From the NCBI GenBank assembly GCA_031082225.1, contig JAVHLG010000016.1, forward strand, positions 1 to 64,000: a DNA stretch of 64,000 nt, written 5' to 3'. Below the pieces are notes generated by a model. That model worked only from the letters and a program-made list of their open reading frames with translations, had not been told where the DNA came from and ran no database searches. Below are positions 45,288 to 54,128 of the stretch, in pieces (the first letter of the stretch is position 1; each line of letters begins with the position of its first letter). The stretch comes from Desulfovibrionaceae bacterium. Lineage in GTDB: Bacteria > Desulfobacterota > Desulfovibrionia > Desulfovibrionales > Desulfovibrionaceae. Both the position numbers and the translations under genes were made by a program.

Positions 45288-46040
45288 ATGCCACGTAATC
45301 GCCATTCTTACTACATCGGATCAACAGGCCCGCAGAACGAAGCAATCATCACTGGTTTTCGATGGCTAATTAAAGAAGCAGCGAACCAGGATCGGGTTGG
45401 ATATGTTGTTGTATTCACGAAACATGAACTTGACAATATATCACACTGGAGTCAGTTGTCCCCGACTCTCAATACGCTTCATAAATCCGGCGTCTATCAA
45501 GCGGATAGCGTGACGTTGAATCTTATCACGCCAAGAGATCGGTATATATCTGCATCAGGCCCAGCTTTGGTCATTTATGGTGGCCAGGAGCTGCTGGACT
45601 TCATCGATTCGTTTCAGGCCATTACATCTGTTCTGTACATCCCGTGGCAAGGCCAAGAGCACGCTGATTGGTCGGCGACCTGGAATGCGACTCGCCTAGG
45701 CGATGATGAGTCCCAGTCCTCTGAACAGAAAGAGCCGCTTTCAGGGATTGTCCTTTCTGCTCTCGAAAGCCTCACAAAATTAGTGAATCTTTCAACTGGA
45801 ATAACACATCCTAGCGACCGAGAGCAGGCTGTTCGATCTTTGGAAACGCTGTTCCATAAACAGGCGCAATGCGATCCGGAAACAATCCGGCGGCAACTGA
45901 TCCGCCTTGACTGGAAACCCAGTGATGCCGCCAAGGTAAAGGAAATTGCGGATATGATCTGGGATGGTCGCCGTCCGCGAAAATCAACCGGCCGGGCAGA
46001 TGAAGGATTGTGGAAATACTGGAATGAGAGGGCATCGTAA
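45288..46040 (+). CDS. unrecognised protein between hsdR and hsdM
   Basis: 250-aa protein (MPRNRHSYYIGSTGPQNEAIITGFRWLIKEA) of unknown family. N-terminal half looks like an alpha/beta fold (VGYVVVFTKHELDNIS), C-terminal part helical (DPETIRRQLIRLDWKPSDAAKVKEIADMIWDGRRPR). It lies 16 nt after hsdR and 4 nt before hsdM, so it is part of the restriction operon. Its sequence is more AT-rich than its neighbours. Could be an anti-restriction control or an accessory effector. Confidence 0.7.
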   Translation: MPRNRHSYYIGSTGPQNEAIITGFRWLIKEAANQDRVGYVVVFTKHELDNISHWSQLSPTLNTLHKSGVYQADSVTLNLITPRDRYISASGPALVIYGGQELLDFIDSFQAITSVLYIPWQGQEHADWSATWNATRLGDDESQSSEQKEPLSGIVLSALESLTKLVNLSTGITHPSDREQAVRSLETLFHKQAQCDPETIRRQLIRLDWKPSDAAKVKEIADMIWDGRRPRKSTGRADEGLWKYWNERAS

Positions 46041-46044
46041 CTCA

Positions 46045-47604
46045 ATGGCAAAGTCAAGCAAAAAGACCCAACCCAAGACCACGGCCGAGCGCCTGGGCAG
46101 CGTCATCAAGTCCTGCCGCAAGATCATGCGCAAGGACAAGGGACTCTCCGGCGATCTCGACCGCCTACCCCTGTTGACCTGGGTCATGTTCCTCAAGTTC
46201 CTCGACGATATGGAACAGATCGAGGAGTCACGGGCCAAAATGCGCCAGGCGAAATTCCGTCCCACCATCGACGCCCCTTACCGTTGGCGCGACTGGGCCG
46301 CCCAGGAAAACGGCATCACCGGCCCCGAACTGATCGCCTTCATCTCCCAGGAGGAGGCCGTTCGTCCTGATGGGACGAGGGGAGCGGGGCTGTTCGCCTA
46401 CCTGCGCAGCCTGCAAAACGGGCCTGGCAGCCGCAAACAGGTGGTTTCCACCGTCTTCAACGGTCAGACCTGCCGCATGCAGTCCGGCTATCTCTTGCGC
46501 GAGGTTATCAATCAGGTCAACGCCATCCACTTCGAAGCGCAGGATGAACTATTCACTCTCGGCCACCTTTACGAGTCCATGCTGCGCGAAATGCGCGACG
46601 CCGCCGGCGACTCGGGCGAGTTCTACACGCCCCGTCCCGTCGTGCGTTTCATGGTCGAGGCCGTCGATCCCCGCCTCGGCGAGGTCGTGCTCGACCCGGC
46701 CTGCGGCACGGGCGGCTTCCTGGTCGAGACCTTCAATCACCTGGGCAAGCAGGTCAAAACCGTCGAGGACCGTAAACGCCTTCTGGAGGAGTCCATCTTC
46801 GGCGGCGAGGCCAAGCCCCTTCCGTTCCTGCTTTGCCAGATGAACCTGCTTCTCCACGGTCTCGAAGCGCCCCGAATCGATCCCGAAAACAGCCTGCGCT
46901 TCCCGCTCAACGAAATCGGCGACCGCGATCGCGTGGATGTGATCCTCACCAACCCGCCCTTTGGCGGCGAGGAGGAGCGCGGTATTCTGAGCAATTTCGC
47001 CGAGGACAAGCAGACCACCGAAACGGCCCTGCTCTTTTTGCAACTCATCATGCGCAAACTCCGGCGAGCGCCCAAACCGGGTCGCGCCGCCGTGGTCGTG
47101 CCCAACGGAATGCTTTTTGGCGATGGGGTTTGCGGCCGCATCAAGGAAGAATTGCTGACGGGGTTCAACCTGCACACCGTTGTACGCCTGCCACAGGGCG
47201 TATTTGAACCCTACACCGCCATTCCGACGAATCTGCTTTTCTTCGACCGTTCCGGCCCGACAGATGTCATCTGGTACTATGAACTGCCCCTTCCAGAAGG
47301 ACGCAAAAAATACACGAAGACCAGCCCACTGCAATACGAGGAGTTCGCCGACCTGCTCAAGTGGTTCCGCTCAGAACGACGCCGCGAGAACTCCCACGCC
47401 TGGAAGGTGAAAGCCAGGGACATACTGGCCAACGGACGCAACCTCGACATCAAGAATCCACGCGGAGCCGAAGCCATCGCACACTTGCCACCCGAACAAC
47501 TTGCCGAGAGTATCGCCGAAAAAAACCGCCGGGTCGGCGAGATCATGGAGGAGATCAAGGCCATCCTCGCGGAACCGGCCGCCGTGGGAGGGGAATTCCG
47601 ATGA
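46045..47604 (+). CDS. hsdM: type I restriction-modification M subunit
   Basis: 519-aa N6-adenine methyltransferase. N-terminal helical domain (LDRLPLLTWVMFLKFLDDMEQ), then SAM motif DPACGTGGFLVE and catalytic NPPFGG. Methylates host DNA and forms the M2S core. The ATG at 46045 follows 4 nt after the upstream stop; ATGA overlap with hsdS. Confidence 0.96.
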   Translation: MAKSSKKTQPKTTAERLGSVIKSCRKIMRKDKGLSGDLDRLPLLTWVMFLKFLDDMEQIEESRAKMRQAKFRPTIDAPYRWRDWAAQENGITGPELIAFISQEEAVRPDGTRGAGLFAYLRSLQNGPGSRKQVVSTVFNGQTCRMQSGYLLREVINQVNAIHFEAQDELFTLGHLYESMLREMRDAAGDSGEFYTPRPVVRFMVEAVDPRLGEVVLDPACGTGGFLVETFNHLGKQVKTVEDRKRLLEESIFGGEAKPLPFLLCQMNLLLHGLEAPRIDPENSLRFPLNEIGDRDRVDVILTNPPFGGEEERGILSNFAEDKQTTETALLFLQLIMRKLRRAPKPGRAAVVVPNGMLFGDGVCGRIKEELLTGFNLHTVVRLPQGVFEPYTAIPTNLLFFDRSGPTDVIWYYELPLPEGRKKYTKTSPLQYEEFADLLKWFRSERRRENSHAWKVKARDILANGRNLDIKNPRGAEAIAHLPPEQLAESIAEKNRRVGEIMEEIKAILAEPAAVGGEFR

Positions 47605-48755
47605 TCTCAAGCGGCTGGCGGAGGGTTCCCTTGAGAGAAGTGCTCACCCTTGATCTGGATAAAGTTCCCGTCAAGGCCGGTGTTCAATACCCAATGGTTG
47701 GAGTTTACAGCTTCGGCAAAGGGCTTTTTCATCGCGAGCCCGTTGATGGAACAATTTGCAGTTACAACACCTTCAATCGGCTCAAGTCAGAACATTTTGT
47801 CATGAGCCAGCTTTTCGGTTGGGAAGGCGCTCTTGCCTTGAGTTCGGAGGACTTCAGCGGCCTTTTTGTGTCGCCCCAATTTCCGACGTTTCTTTGTGAG
47901 CCTGCGTTGAACCGGGACTACCTTGGATACTTCACACGCCAACCTGTTTTCTGGCATGACTTGGGTAGCCGAACCAGAGGAATGGGAGACCGGAGGAGAA
48001 CGCTTAATCCAGAAGCTCTTTTCGCATGTGAAATCCCCCTCCCGGACCGCAAGGAGCAGGACCAGATCGTGGCGAAACTCGACGCCCTATCAGCCCGCAT
48101 CGACGAAGCCCGCGAATGCTACCGCCAGATTGAGCAAGAAGCCGACGCGATGCTCCACAGCGCCTTTGCGCGCATCATCGAAGGCGCTCCAAGAATGCGG
48201 ATAGCCGATGTTGCACCCCTAGTAAGACGACCCGTGAACACTACGGTTGACGGCGAATACCCGGAATTGGGAGTTCGCTCCTTTGGCAAGGGAGTGTTTC
48301 ACAAACCCACGCTTCTCGGTGCGGAATTGACATGGCAGAAGCTGTTCCGTGTCCATGAGGGCGACATCGTCATCAGCAACATCAAGGCTTGGGAAGGGGC
48401 CATTGCCGTGGCTGGCCCCGATGACGATGGACGCGTCGGATCACACCGCTATCTCACGCTTGTTCCCGTCGAGGGCCAGGTGACAGCTGGGTTCTTGTGT
48501 TTCTATCTTCTGACCGCCGCAGGCCTTGCCGGCATCGGACAGGCTTCTCCTGGCAGCGCGGATCGCAACCGGACGCTCGGCCAAAAGGCTTTGGAAGCAA
48601 TCGAGGTCCCAATCCCAGACTACGACCAACAGGCCTGGTTCGACCGCCTCCAGACAGAGGTCCGGCAGGTTCTCGTCGCCCAGCAAGACGCCGAAACCGA
48701 ACTCAACACCCTGCTCTCTGCGGCCCTGGACAAAACTTTCAAGGGGGAGCTTTGA
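47601..48755 (+). CDS. hsdS: type I specificity subunit
   Basis: 384 aa with two target-recognition domains. The halves share the opening pattern GVQYPMVGVYSFGKGLFHREP and GEYPELGVRSFGKGVFHKPT, each followed by a helical spacer (EQDQIVAKLDALSARIDEARE; WFDRLQTEVRQVLVAQQDAETE). It fixes the bipartite recognition site. Last gene of the restriction operon. Confidence 0.93.
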   Translation: MISSGWRRVPLREVLTLDLDKVPVKAGVQYPMVGVYSFGKGLFHREPVDGTICSYNTFNRLKSEHFVMSQLFGWEGALALSSEDFSGLFVSPQFPTFLCEPALNRDYLGYFTRQPVFWHDLGSRTRGMGDRRRTLNPEALFACEIPLPDRKEQDQIVAKLDALSARIDEARECYRQIEQEADAMLHSAFARIIEGAPRMRIADVAPLVRRPVNTTVDGEYPELGVRSFGKGVFHKPTLLGAELTWQKLFRVHEGDIVISNIKAWEGAIAVAGPDDDGRVGSHRYLTLVPVEGQVTAGFLCFYLLTAAGLAGIGQASPGSADRNRTLGQKALEAIEVPIPDYDQQAWFDRLQTEVRQVLVAQQDAETELNTLLSAALDKTFKGEL

Positions 48756-48792
48756 GCTGGTATGCCGATATAGCGTTCTTTGCGAAAGGCAG

Positions 48793-48814
48793 TGCACATA
48801 TTCGTGAATGTGCA
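48793..48814. promoter_or_regulatory. inverted repeat upstream of the DUF4231 cassette
   Basis: TGCACAT (48793-48799) and ATGTGCA (48808-48814), perfect 7-bp arms 8 bp apart in the 136-bp gap after hsdS, 78-99 bp before the DUF4231 start. Candidate operator or terminator; no T-tract. Confidence 0.45.
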
Positions 48815-48891
48815 TCCCTCCACCAAGTCAACGCCGCCCTGCTAACAGCTACACAGGAACGGGTGTTTGCATAAATTACAAGGGGGGATAG

Positions 48892-49389
48892 GTGAGCACC
48901 AAGAACAGCAATATGCCTGGAGAGCCGATGGTGCCTGAGTCTGTCGAGACTCACCCTGCCTGGTTTCGCTTGGTCGATCAACAGAACTGGTACGACAGCA
49001 AGAGCCAACATTGTCAGCGCTGGTACAAGCGCCTGAAGATCATGCAGGTCACGCTGGCGGTTCTGATCCCTTCGACCAGCCTTTTGCCCACCGAATATGC
49101 CAAGTGGGCTGCATCAATTGCCGGTATCTTGATCGCCGTTCTGGAAGCGGTTCAACAGATGAACCAGTACTCGACCTTGTGGGTCACCTACCGCGCCACG
49201 GCAGAACGCCTCAAACACGAGCAGTACCTGTTTCTCTCCAATGCCGGCCCCTACAAAGGATTGGCCGAGACTGATCGACTGATAGCCCTCGCGGAGAGGG
49301 TCGAGGAACACGTTTCGACAGAGCATGCCAACTGGTTCAACGAAACGCGGCGCAGCGTTGTTGCCAAGACGACGGATAGAAAGGAATGA
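48892..49389 (+). CDS. DUF4231 (SLATT-like) two-TM protein
   Basis: 165 aa. Two adjacent hydrophobic segments about 51-68 and 70-90 (QVTLAVLIPSTSLL, WAASIAGILIAVLEAVQQ), then YRATAERLKHEQYLFLSNAGPY and ERVEEHVSTEHANW, the DUF4231 signature. SLATT-type proteins are predicted membrane-perturbing effectors in nucleotide-signalling defence systems. GTG start at 48892 after AAGGGGGGATAG. Overlaps the TGT-like gene by 4 nt. First gene of a five-gene cassette. Confidence 0.85.
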   Translation: MSTKNSNMPGEPMVPESVETHPAWFRLVDQQNWYDSKSQHCQRWYKRLKIMQVTLAVLIPSTSLLPTEYAKWAASIAGILIAVLEAVQQMNQYSTLWVTYRATAERLKHEQYLFLSNAGPYKGLAETDRLIALAERVEEHVSTEHANWFNETRRSVVAKTTDRKE

Positions 49390-50366
49390 ACGTGCTCCGT
49401 CTGCTTGAACTGAATATCGGCGGCAAGCCCCTCCCGCTGCCGGTCTATTTCCCTTCGATTTCGTCGGTGAAAACTGCGCTGCAACCTCAGGATTACTTGC
49501 AGGTGCTTTCCTCTCTGGTGGGTATCAATGGACAGTATCTGGTGTCCGCATTCGACCTCGCGGCGCTCGCTCAGCCAGAAAATGTCGCCAAGTTACTGAG
49601 ATCGTCACGTGATGCCGGTGCAGTGACCCTGATGGACTCGGGCAACTATGAAAGCTTCTGGAAAGATGCTCAGCGCCAATGGCGGCAGCCAGCTTTTCAC
49701 CAGATGTTGGCCAGTTTTCCTTGCGACCTTGCTTTTGGCTTTGACGAACAGCAACCGCCTGCCGATGCCGCCGAACACGTGACGCTGTTGGTGACGCGCT
49801 GGCAAGAGGATCAGGCTGCTGCCGACGCATGTCAGATAGTTCCGATTATTCACGCCCGCGCAAGCGATTTGCCCGACCTGTGTAGCGCCGTTGCAGCACA
49901 GACCAGTGTTTCGATGCTCGCTGTTGCGGAACGTCGACTGGGCGACAGTGTGATCGACCGTGCCCGTACCGTACTTGCCATTCGCAAAGCGCTGGACAAA
50001 CTTTCTCGCTACGTAGCGCTGCACCTGCTCGGCACGGGGAACCCGATTTCGATTGCGCTGTACTCAGCAATGGGCGCGGACAGCTTTGATGGTTTGGAGT
50101 GGTGCCAAACCGTAGTTGATCACAACACAGGGCTACTCTATCACCTGTCACAGGCAGACTTCTTCGCTAGACAGACCTCGTGGTCTGAAGCAGGGCTTTC
50201 GTTTCAGGCACGCACGCTGGCGCACAACCTGGAGTTCTATGCGTCATGGATGCAAAGGCTACGGACGGCAATTGCAAACGAAACGATGGTTGATTTCTTC
50301 CTACACAACTTTCCAGCACATGTGTTTCGTTACTGTGCAACAGAATTTTGTTGGAGTGACTCATGA
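49386..50366 (+). CDS. tRNA-guanine transglycosylase-like protein (Cap10/DpdA-like)
   Basis: 326-aa TIM-barrel protein with TGT motifs: LMDSGNYE (Asp84 region, equivalent to the TGT substrate-binding TDSGGFQ), LGTGNP (215-220), and GADSFDG (230-236), matching the G-x-D-x-F-D segment with the catalytic Asp. The zinc-binding Cys cluster of tRNA enzymes is not evident, so tRNA may not be the substrate. In type IV CBASS such proteins accompany QueC-like partners. ATGA overlaps on both sides. Confidence 0.8.
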   Translation: MNVLRLLELNIGGKPLPLPVYFPSISSVKTALQPQDYLQVLSSLVGINGQYLVSAFDLAALAQPENVAKLLRSSRDAGAVTLMDSGNYESFWKDAQRQWRQPAFHQMLASFPCDLAFGFDEQQPPADAAEHVTLLVTRWQEDQAAADACQIVPIIHARASDLPDLCSAVAAQTSVSMLAVAERRLGDSVIDRARTVLAIRKALDKLSRYVALHLLGTGNPISIALYSAMGADSFDGLEWCQTVVDHNTGLLYHLSQADFFARQTSWSEAGLSFQARTLAHNLEFYASWMQRLRTAIANETMVDFFLHNFPAHVFRYCATEFCWSDS

Positions 50367-51076
50367 ACGCCGACATCATCAATCGCACCATTCAAACCAT
50401 GTGCATCGAGATCACAACACAAGAAAAATCGTCGATGGATTGGCGATTGCTAACTGAAGACCAAATGCTTTACGAAGCGGCAATCTGTATCTTTGGCAGT
50501 CAGATGCAGTTCGAAATGGCGGTTGCCACTGCCGATAGACTACGGGATATGGATTTGTTGCTATCGAGCAAACTAGCGGACATGGCAGACTACGAGGAAC
50601 GGTTTCTCGATGCGCTCAGCCAGCCTTTATCAATGCCAGGCAAGGACGGGATTGTACGTACCACGAAGCCCCGATTTCGGAACCGGCTGACGTCATTGCT
50701 CTCCACCACGGTCATGGAGATTTACGGCAAGGGTCGCTCCCTGCGGAGATTGCTGATTGCCTCCGAAAGCACCAAGCATGCACGCAAGACTTTGATGATG
50801 AATGTTTGGGGGTTCGGCCCCAAACAAGCAAGCCTCTTCTTGCGGCGCATCGGTTATTGCGCCGATCTTGCGGTGCTAGACGTGCATGTACTCGATTACC
50901 TCCACCTGACGCGCGGACTCAGGATCGCACCGAGCCGATTGGGACGTCTGTCCAATTATGAAGAAATCGAAGATACGTTTCGCGAGATCGCCTCCTATTT
51001 TGGACACTCGCTGGGCTGTGTCGATCTGGCGATTTGGCTGACGATGCGGGTCGCTAAACGGGAAGCCTACCTATGA
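50363..51076 (+). CDS. HhH-GPD N-glycosylase (OGG-like)
   Basis: 237 aa with the helix-hairpin-helix NVWGFGPKQASLFLRRIGY; Lys154 matches the catalytic Lys of OGG/AGOG enzymes and Asp173 (VLDVHVLDYL) the catalytic Asp. Predicted to release a modified base from DNA or another nucleic acid. It overlaps TGT-like and QueC-like genes by 4 nt each, so all three are one translationally coupled unit. Confidence 0.82.
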   Translation: MNADIINRTIQTMCIEITTQEKSSMDWRLLTEDQMLYEAAICIFGSQMQFEMAVATADRLRDMDLLLSSKLADMADYEERFLDALSQPLSMPGKDGIVRTTKPRFRNRLTSLLSTTVMEIYGKGRSLRRLLIASESTKHARKTLMMNVWGFGPKQASLFLRRIGYCADLAVLDVHVLDYLHLTRGLRIAPSRLGRLSNYEEIEDTFREIASYFGHSLGCVDLAIWLTMRVAKREAYL

Positions 51077-51666
51077 GTTTTGTGAATCTCGTTTCGGGCG
51101 GTCTTGACTCGACTCTGATTGGCGTCATGGCCAAGGAAGACCATATCGGCCACTTTCCATTGTTCATCGATTATGGGCAGCGGGCGGCAGCTAAGGAGTG
51201 GGCGACATGCCAAGCCGTCCACCAGCAGCTTGGACTCCCAGAGCCCACAAGAATGGACCTCAGCGGCTTTGGGCAAGTAATCACCTCAGGTCTGACGAAT
51301 GCCGATATGGACGTGAAGGATCATGCTTTTACGCCAGGTCGAAATTTACTATTCTTGTTGATGGGCGGCGCATACGCCTATCAGGTTGGTGCATCGTCGG
51401 TCGCCATCGGCTTACTGGCCGAACAATTCAGCCTGTTTCCAGACCAGCGTCAGCCGTTCCTTGTTCAGGCTGAGCGGGCAATCGTGGCAGCGATGGGACA
51501 TCCGATTAAGCTACTGACGCCCCTGATTGAATTTGGCAAGGCCGATGTCGTTCGGCTTGCGACCGAAAAGGGCGTGGTTGGAACCTACTCGTGCCATATT
51601 GGCGATGATCAGCCATGTGGCCATTGCATTGCTTGCCTTGAATTTCAATTCAACAAAGGAGAGTGA
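51073..51666 (+). CDS. QueC-like 7-deazaguanine synthase (Cap9-like)
   Basis: 197 aa PP-loop enzyme: SGGLDST at 8-14 and a zinc site at Cys174, 182, 185, 188 (CHIGDDQPCGHCIAC), both complete. Slightly shorter than house-keeping QueC (about 220-230 aa). QueC-like proteins in the Qat and type IV CBASS defence systems are reported to attach a deazaguanine to a partner protein. No queD/E/F gene is nearby, so tRNA queuosine synthesis is unlikely. It is followed after one base by a protein with a glycine-rich N-terminus. Confidence 0.85.
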   Translation: MSFVNLVSGGLDSTLIGVMAKEDHIGHFPLFIDYGQRAAAKEWATCQAVHQQLGLPEPTRMDLSGFGQVITSGLTNADMDVKDHAFTPGRNLLFLLMGGAYAYQVGASSVAIGLLAEQFSLFPDQRQPFLVQAERAIVAAMGHPIKLLTPLIEFGKADVVRLATEKGVVGTYSCHIGDDQPCGHCIACLEFQFNKGE

Positions 51667-51667
51667 T

Positions 51668-52177
51668 ATGGGCGGTGGCTCCGGTGGCGGTTTATTCAGT
51701 TCAGATATTAGAAGTCTGGAGGATAAGGTAAAGCAACGGCTCGCCGAAGCCAAAGAGGACGTCAGCAGGCACGTGTTCATTAGCTTTGATCACGAAGATT
51801 TGGACGAAGTGAATCTGCTTCGCGGCCAAGCAAAAAACGATAAACGGGATCTGGAGTTCGATGATCATTCGGTCAAAGAGCCTTATGACAGCAACAATGC
51901 CGATTATATCAAGCGGAACATTCGAGAGAAGATCGATCGCTGCTCAGTTACTCTGGTGTACCTCACCGACAAGACCGCTTCAAGCAAATGGGTTAATTGG
52001 GAGATTGAGGAATGTCTGAAGCGCGGCAAGGGCGTTATCGGTGTTTACAAAGGAGACATACCGCCAGCTAAAACGCCACCGGCGTTTCAACAGAATGGCT
52101 GCAAGGCCATAAAATGGGAGCATGCTGCCCTGGTCAAGGCGATTGAAGATGCGAGTACCAGACGCTGCGCAAAGTGA
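51668..52177 (+). CDS. TIR-like (ThsB / MTH538-type) protein with glycine-rich N-terminus
   Basis: 169 aa. The start is fixed by AAAGGAGAG and gives MGGGSGGGLFSSDI; after Met removal Gly is N-terminal. From about residue 35: HVFISFDHED, then EPYDSNNADYIKRNIREKIDRCSVTLVYL and KWVNWEIEECL, the pattern of TIR-like (DUF1863) domains, candidate NAD-consuming effector. An open frame continues after its stop in another frame (52147-52251), which may be the lost C-terminus. Confidence 0.82.
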   Translation: MGGGSGGGLFSSDIRSLEDKVKQRLAEAKEDVSRHVFISFDHEDLDEVNLLRGQAKNDKRDLEFDDHSVKEPYDSNNADYIKRNIREKIDRCSVTLVYLTDKTASSKWVNWEIEECLKRGKGVIGVYKGDIPPAKTPPAFQQNGCKAIKWEHAALVKAIEDASTRRCAK

Positions 52178-52251
52178 TTTACGTGAAGGACAAAATCACG
52201 GATCAAGATTTGTTTGACAAGGCGTTTGGATATATCCGGCAATACTACTGA
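52147..52251 (+). pseudogene. possible frameshifted C-terminus of the TIR-like gene
   Basis: In the frame one base back from the TIR gene, a protein-like tail runs EYQTLRKVIYVKDKITDQD...FGYIRQYY to a TGA at 52249-52251. It overlaps the TIR end and would join it by a single-base deletion near 52150. It has no SD or start of its own. Could equally be a fragment of an older gene. Confidence 0.4.
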
Positions 52252-52265
52252 GAGTTGAAAGCAAC

Positions 52266-54125
52266 ATGACGAACGACGAAATCGCGAGCTTTTTCAATAC
52301 GGCCCAGGCCCATATACAGGGCAATCCCAATCTTCGTGATCCGCAGGTGGACGGTTGGTATCATACCCGCCAGCACTTTCGGAATAGCCGTGAGCAAGCG
52401 ATCCTCCAGATTCCAGTAGGATGCGGAAAGACCGGGCTCATGGCCATATTACCTTTTGAAATAGCCCAAGGGCGAGTGCTGGTTATCGCGCCGAACCTTG
52501 AGATCCGCCGGGGCATTTCCACAGCATTCGATATCTCTGGCCGTGACTGCTTCTGGACTTCGACCCGGGTTCTTCCAGATGTCAGCCAGGGGCCATTTGC
52601 GGCGGTATTGGACGGGCTCAATGCAAACATTCATGACTGCGAGAGTTCGCATATCGTGGTCACCAACATTCAACAACTTGCCAGCCGGGCTGACCGCTGG
52701 CTTCCCGCCTTCCAGGATGATTTCTTCGACCTGATACTCGTCGACGAAGGGCACCATAACGTGGCCAGAAGCTGGGAGCGGGTCTTCGAGCGGTTCCCTA
52801 ACGCCAAGGTAGTCAGCCTTACCGCCACGCCGTTCAGAGGCGATGGACGCGAGATTGCCGGTGAGCGGGTCTATGCCTATCCGTTTCGGACTGCCATGGT
52901 GCGGGGGTACATCAAGCAGATTACTGCTGTAAATGTCGCTCCTCAAGAAATTTCCTTTACCTATCGCGGCGATACCAGACGGCACTCCCTTGATGAAGTA
53001 CTCCAGTTGCGGGACGAAGAATGGTTTAGTCGCGGAGTTGCACTTGCATCAGAATGCAACAGATCCATAGTTGATGCGAGCATCCAGTGGCTTCAACACC
53101 TCCGGGAAAGCGGTACATTTCATCAATTAATCGCTGTTGCTTGTTCAGTTGATCATGCCCGCCAAGTGAGATCCCTCTACTCTGAGCGCGGGTTGAACGC
53201 GCGTGAAATCCACAGCAACATGCCAGCGGACCAGATCGAGGAAGTGCTCCAAGATTTACGCCGCAGCCGTATTGATTGCATCGTTCAAGTCCGAATGCTT
53301 GGTGAGGGATTCGATCATCCGAACTTGAGCGTGGCTGCCATCTTCCAGCCCTTCCGGTCGCTGTCGCCCTATGTTCAGTTCATAGGACGGGTTATGCGAG
53401 TAATCCATCAGAACAACCCACAGCACCCGGACAATCGGGGGGTGGCGGTCTCACACGTGGGACTCAACATTGACCGACATTGGGATGATTTTCGACGTAT
53501 CGACCAGGAAGATCAAGAGCTTATTCAGGGGTGGCTTGAGGCAGGCGACGAGCGACCATCTGCGGAAGAATCGGGCCAGAGACGACGACTCACCCCGGAT
53601 ATGGTTGTCCAGGATGAAATCATTAGTCATTTCATAGAGCAGGCTTACCTGGACCCCATGGATGACGCTGTCATTGACGACTTAATTGAAGAATTTCAAA
53701 GACGGGGGCTTGATCCGGAAGCACTCGGGTTATCTCGAGACAACCTCCGCCAGCGCCTCATCCAGGCCAGAACCAGGGAGAGCATGGAGCCTCGGGAGAT
53801 ACCGGTGACCCCACAGCGTCGCCGCCAGGAAGCCCGACGAAGGCTTAACGAACGATCCCGGGCGCTGGCAAGCCGAATCGTGAATGCCATCGGTGCAACC
53901 ATCAACGGCCGAAACATCGCCTTAGCGTATCCTGAGTTGCGAAGCGTCAACAACTACGCGGCTGTCGTCCAAATTGTGAACCGAGCCGTCAATCAGCGAC
54001 TCGGGGCCGGCGTTGGAACACGGGGCGAGGTTCCTTTTGAGAGACTTGAAGAGGTTCTGGACCAGATTGAGCAAATCGGTGACGAGGTCCAAGCCGAAAT
54101 TCAAGGGCGCCTTTCAAGGAGATGA
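52266..54125 (+). CDS. SF2 DEAD/DEAH-box helicase, first of a seven-gene operon
   Basis: 619 aa. Walker A IPVGCGKTGL near 49-58, DEGH box ILVDEGHHN, motif III SLTATPFRGDG, and motif VI FIGRVMRV, the layout of restriction-type (type III Res) helicases. The C-terminal 200 residues are Arg/Glu-rich helices. SD weak. It leads the operon and is followed after 3 nt by the Zn-finger gene. Confidence 0.82.
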   Translation: MTNDEIASFFNTAQAHIQGNPNLRDPQVDGWYHTRQHFRNSREQAILQIPVGCGKTGLMAILPFEIAQGRVLVIAPNLEIRRGISTAFDISGRDCFWTSTRVLPDVSQGPFAAVLDGLNANIHDCESSHIVVTNIQQLASRADRWLPAFQDDFFDLILVDEGHHNVARSWERVFERFPNAKVVSLTATPFRGDGREIAGERVYAYPFRTAMVRGYIKQITAVNVAPQEISFTYRGDTRRHSLDEVLQLRDEEWFSRGVALASECNRSIVDASIQWLQHLRESGTFHQLIAVACSVDHARQVRSLYSERGLNAREIHSNMPADQIEEVLQDLRRSRIDCIVQVRMLGEGFDHPNLSVAAIFQPFRSLSPYVQFIGRVMRVIHQNNPQHPDNRGVAVSHVGLNIDRHWDDFRRIDQEDQELIQGWLEAGDERPSAEESGQRRRLTPDMVVQDEIISHFIEQAYLDPMDDAVIDDLIEEFQRRGLDPEALGLSRDNLRQRLIQARTRESMEPREIPVTPQRRRQEARRRLNERSRALASRIVNAIGATINGRNIALAYPELRSVNNYAAVVQIVNRAVNQRLGAGVGTRGEVPFERLEEVLDQIEQIGDEVQAEIQGRLSRR

Positions 54126-54128
54126 CCT

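Noticed and set aside
48756-48874. Short coding frame between hsdS and the DUF4231 gene
   Set aside because: It is only the extension of a frame overlapping hsdS, with no start or SD of its own.
49386-51666. Queuosine tRNA-modification operon
   Set aside because: No queD, queE or queF nearby, the TGT-like protein lacks an evident zinc cluster, and OGG, TIR and DUF4231 neighbours fit defence better.
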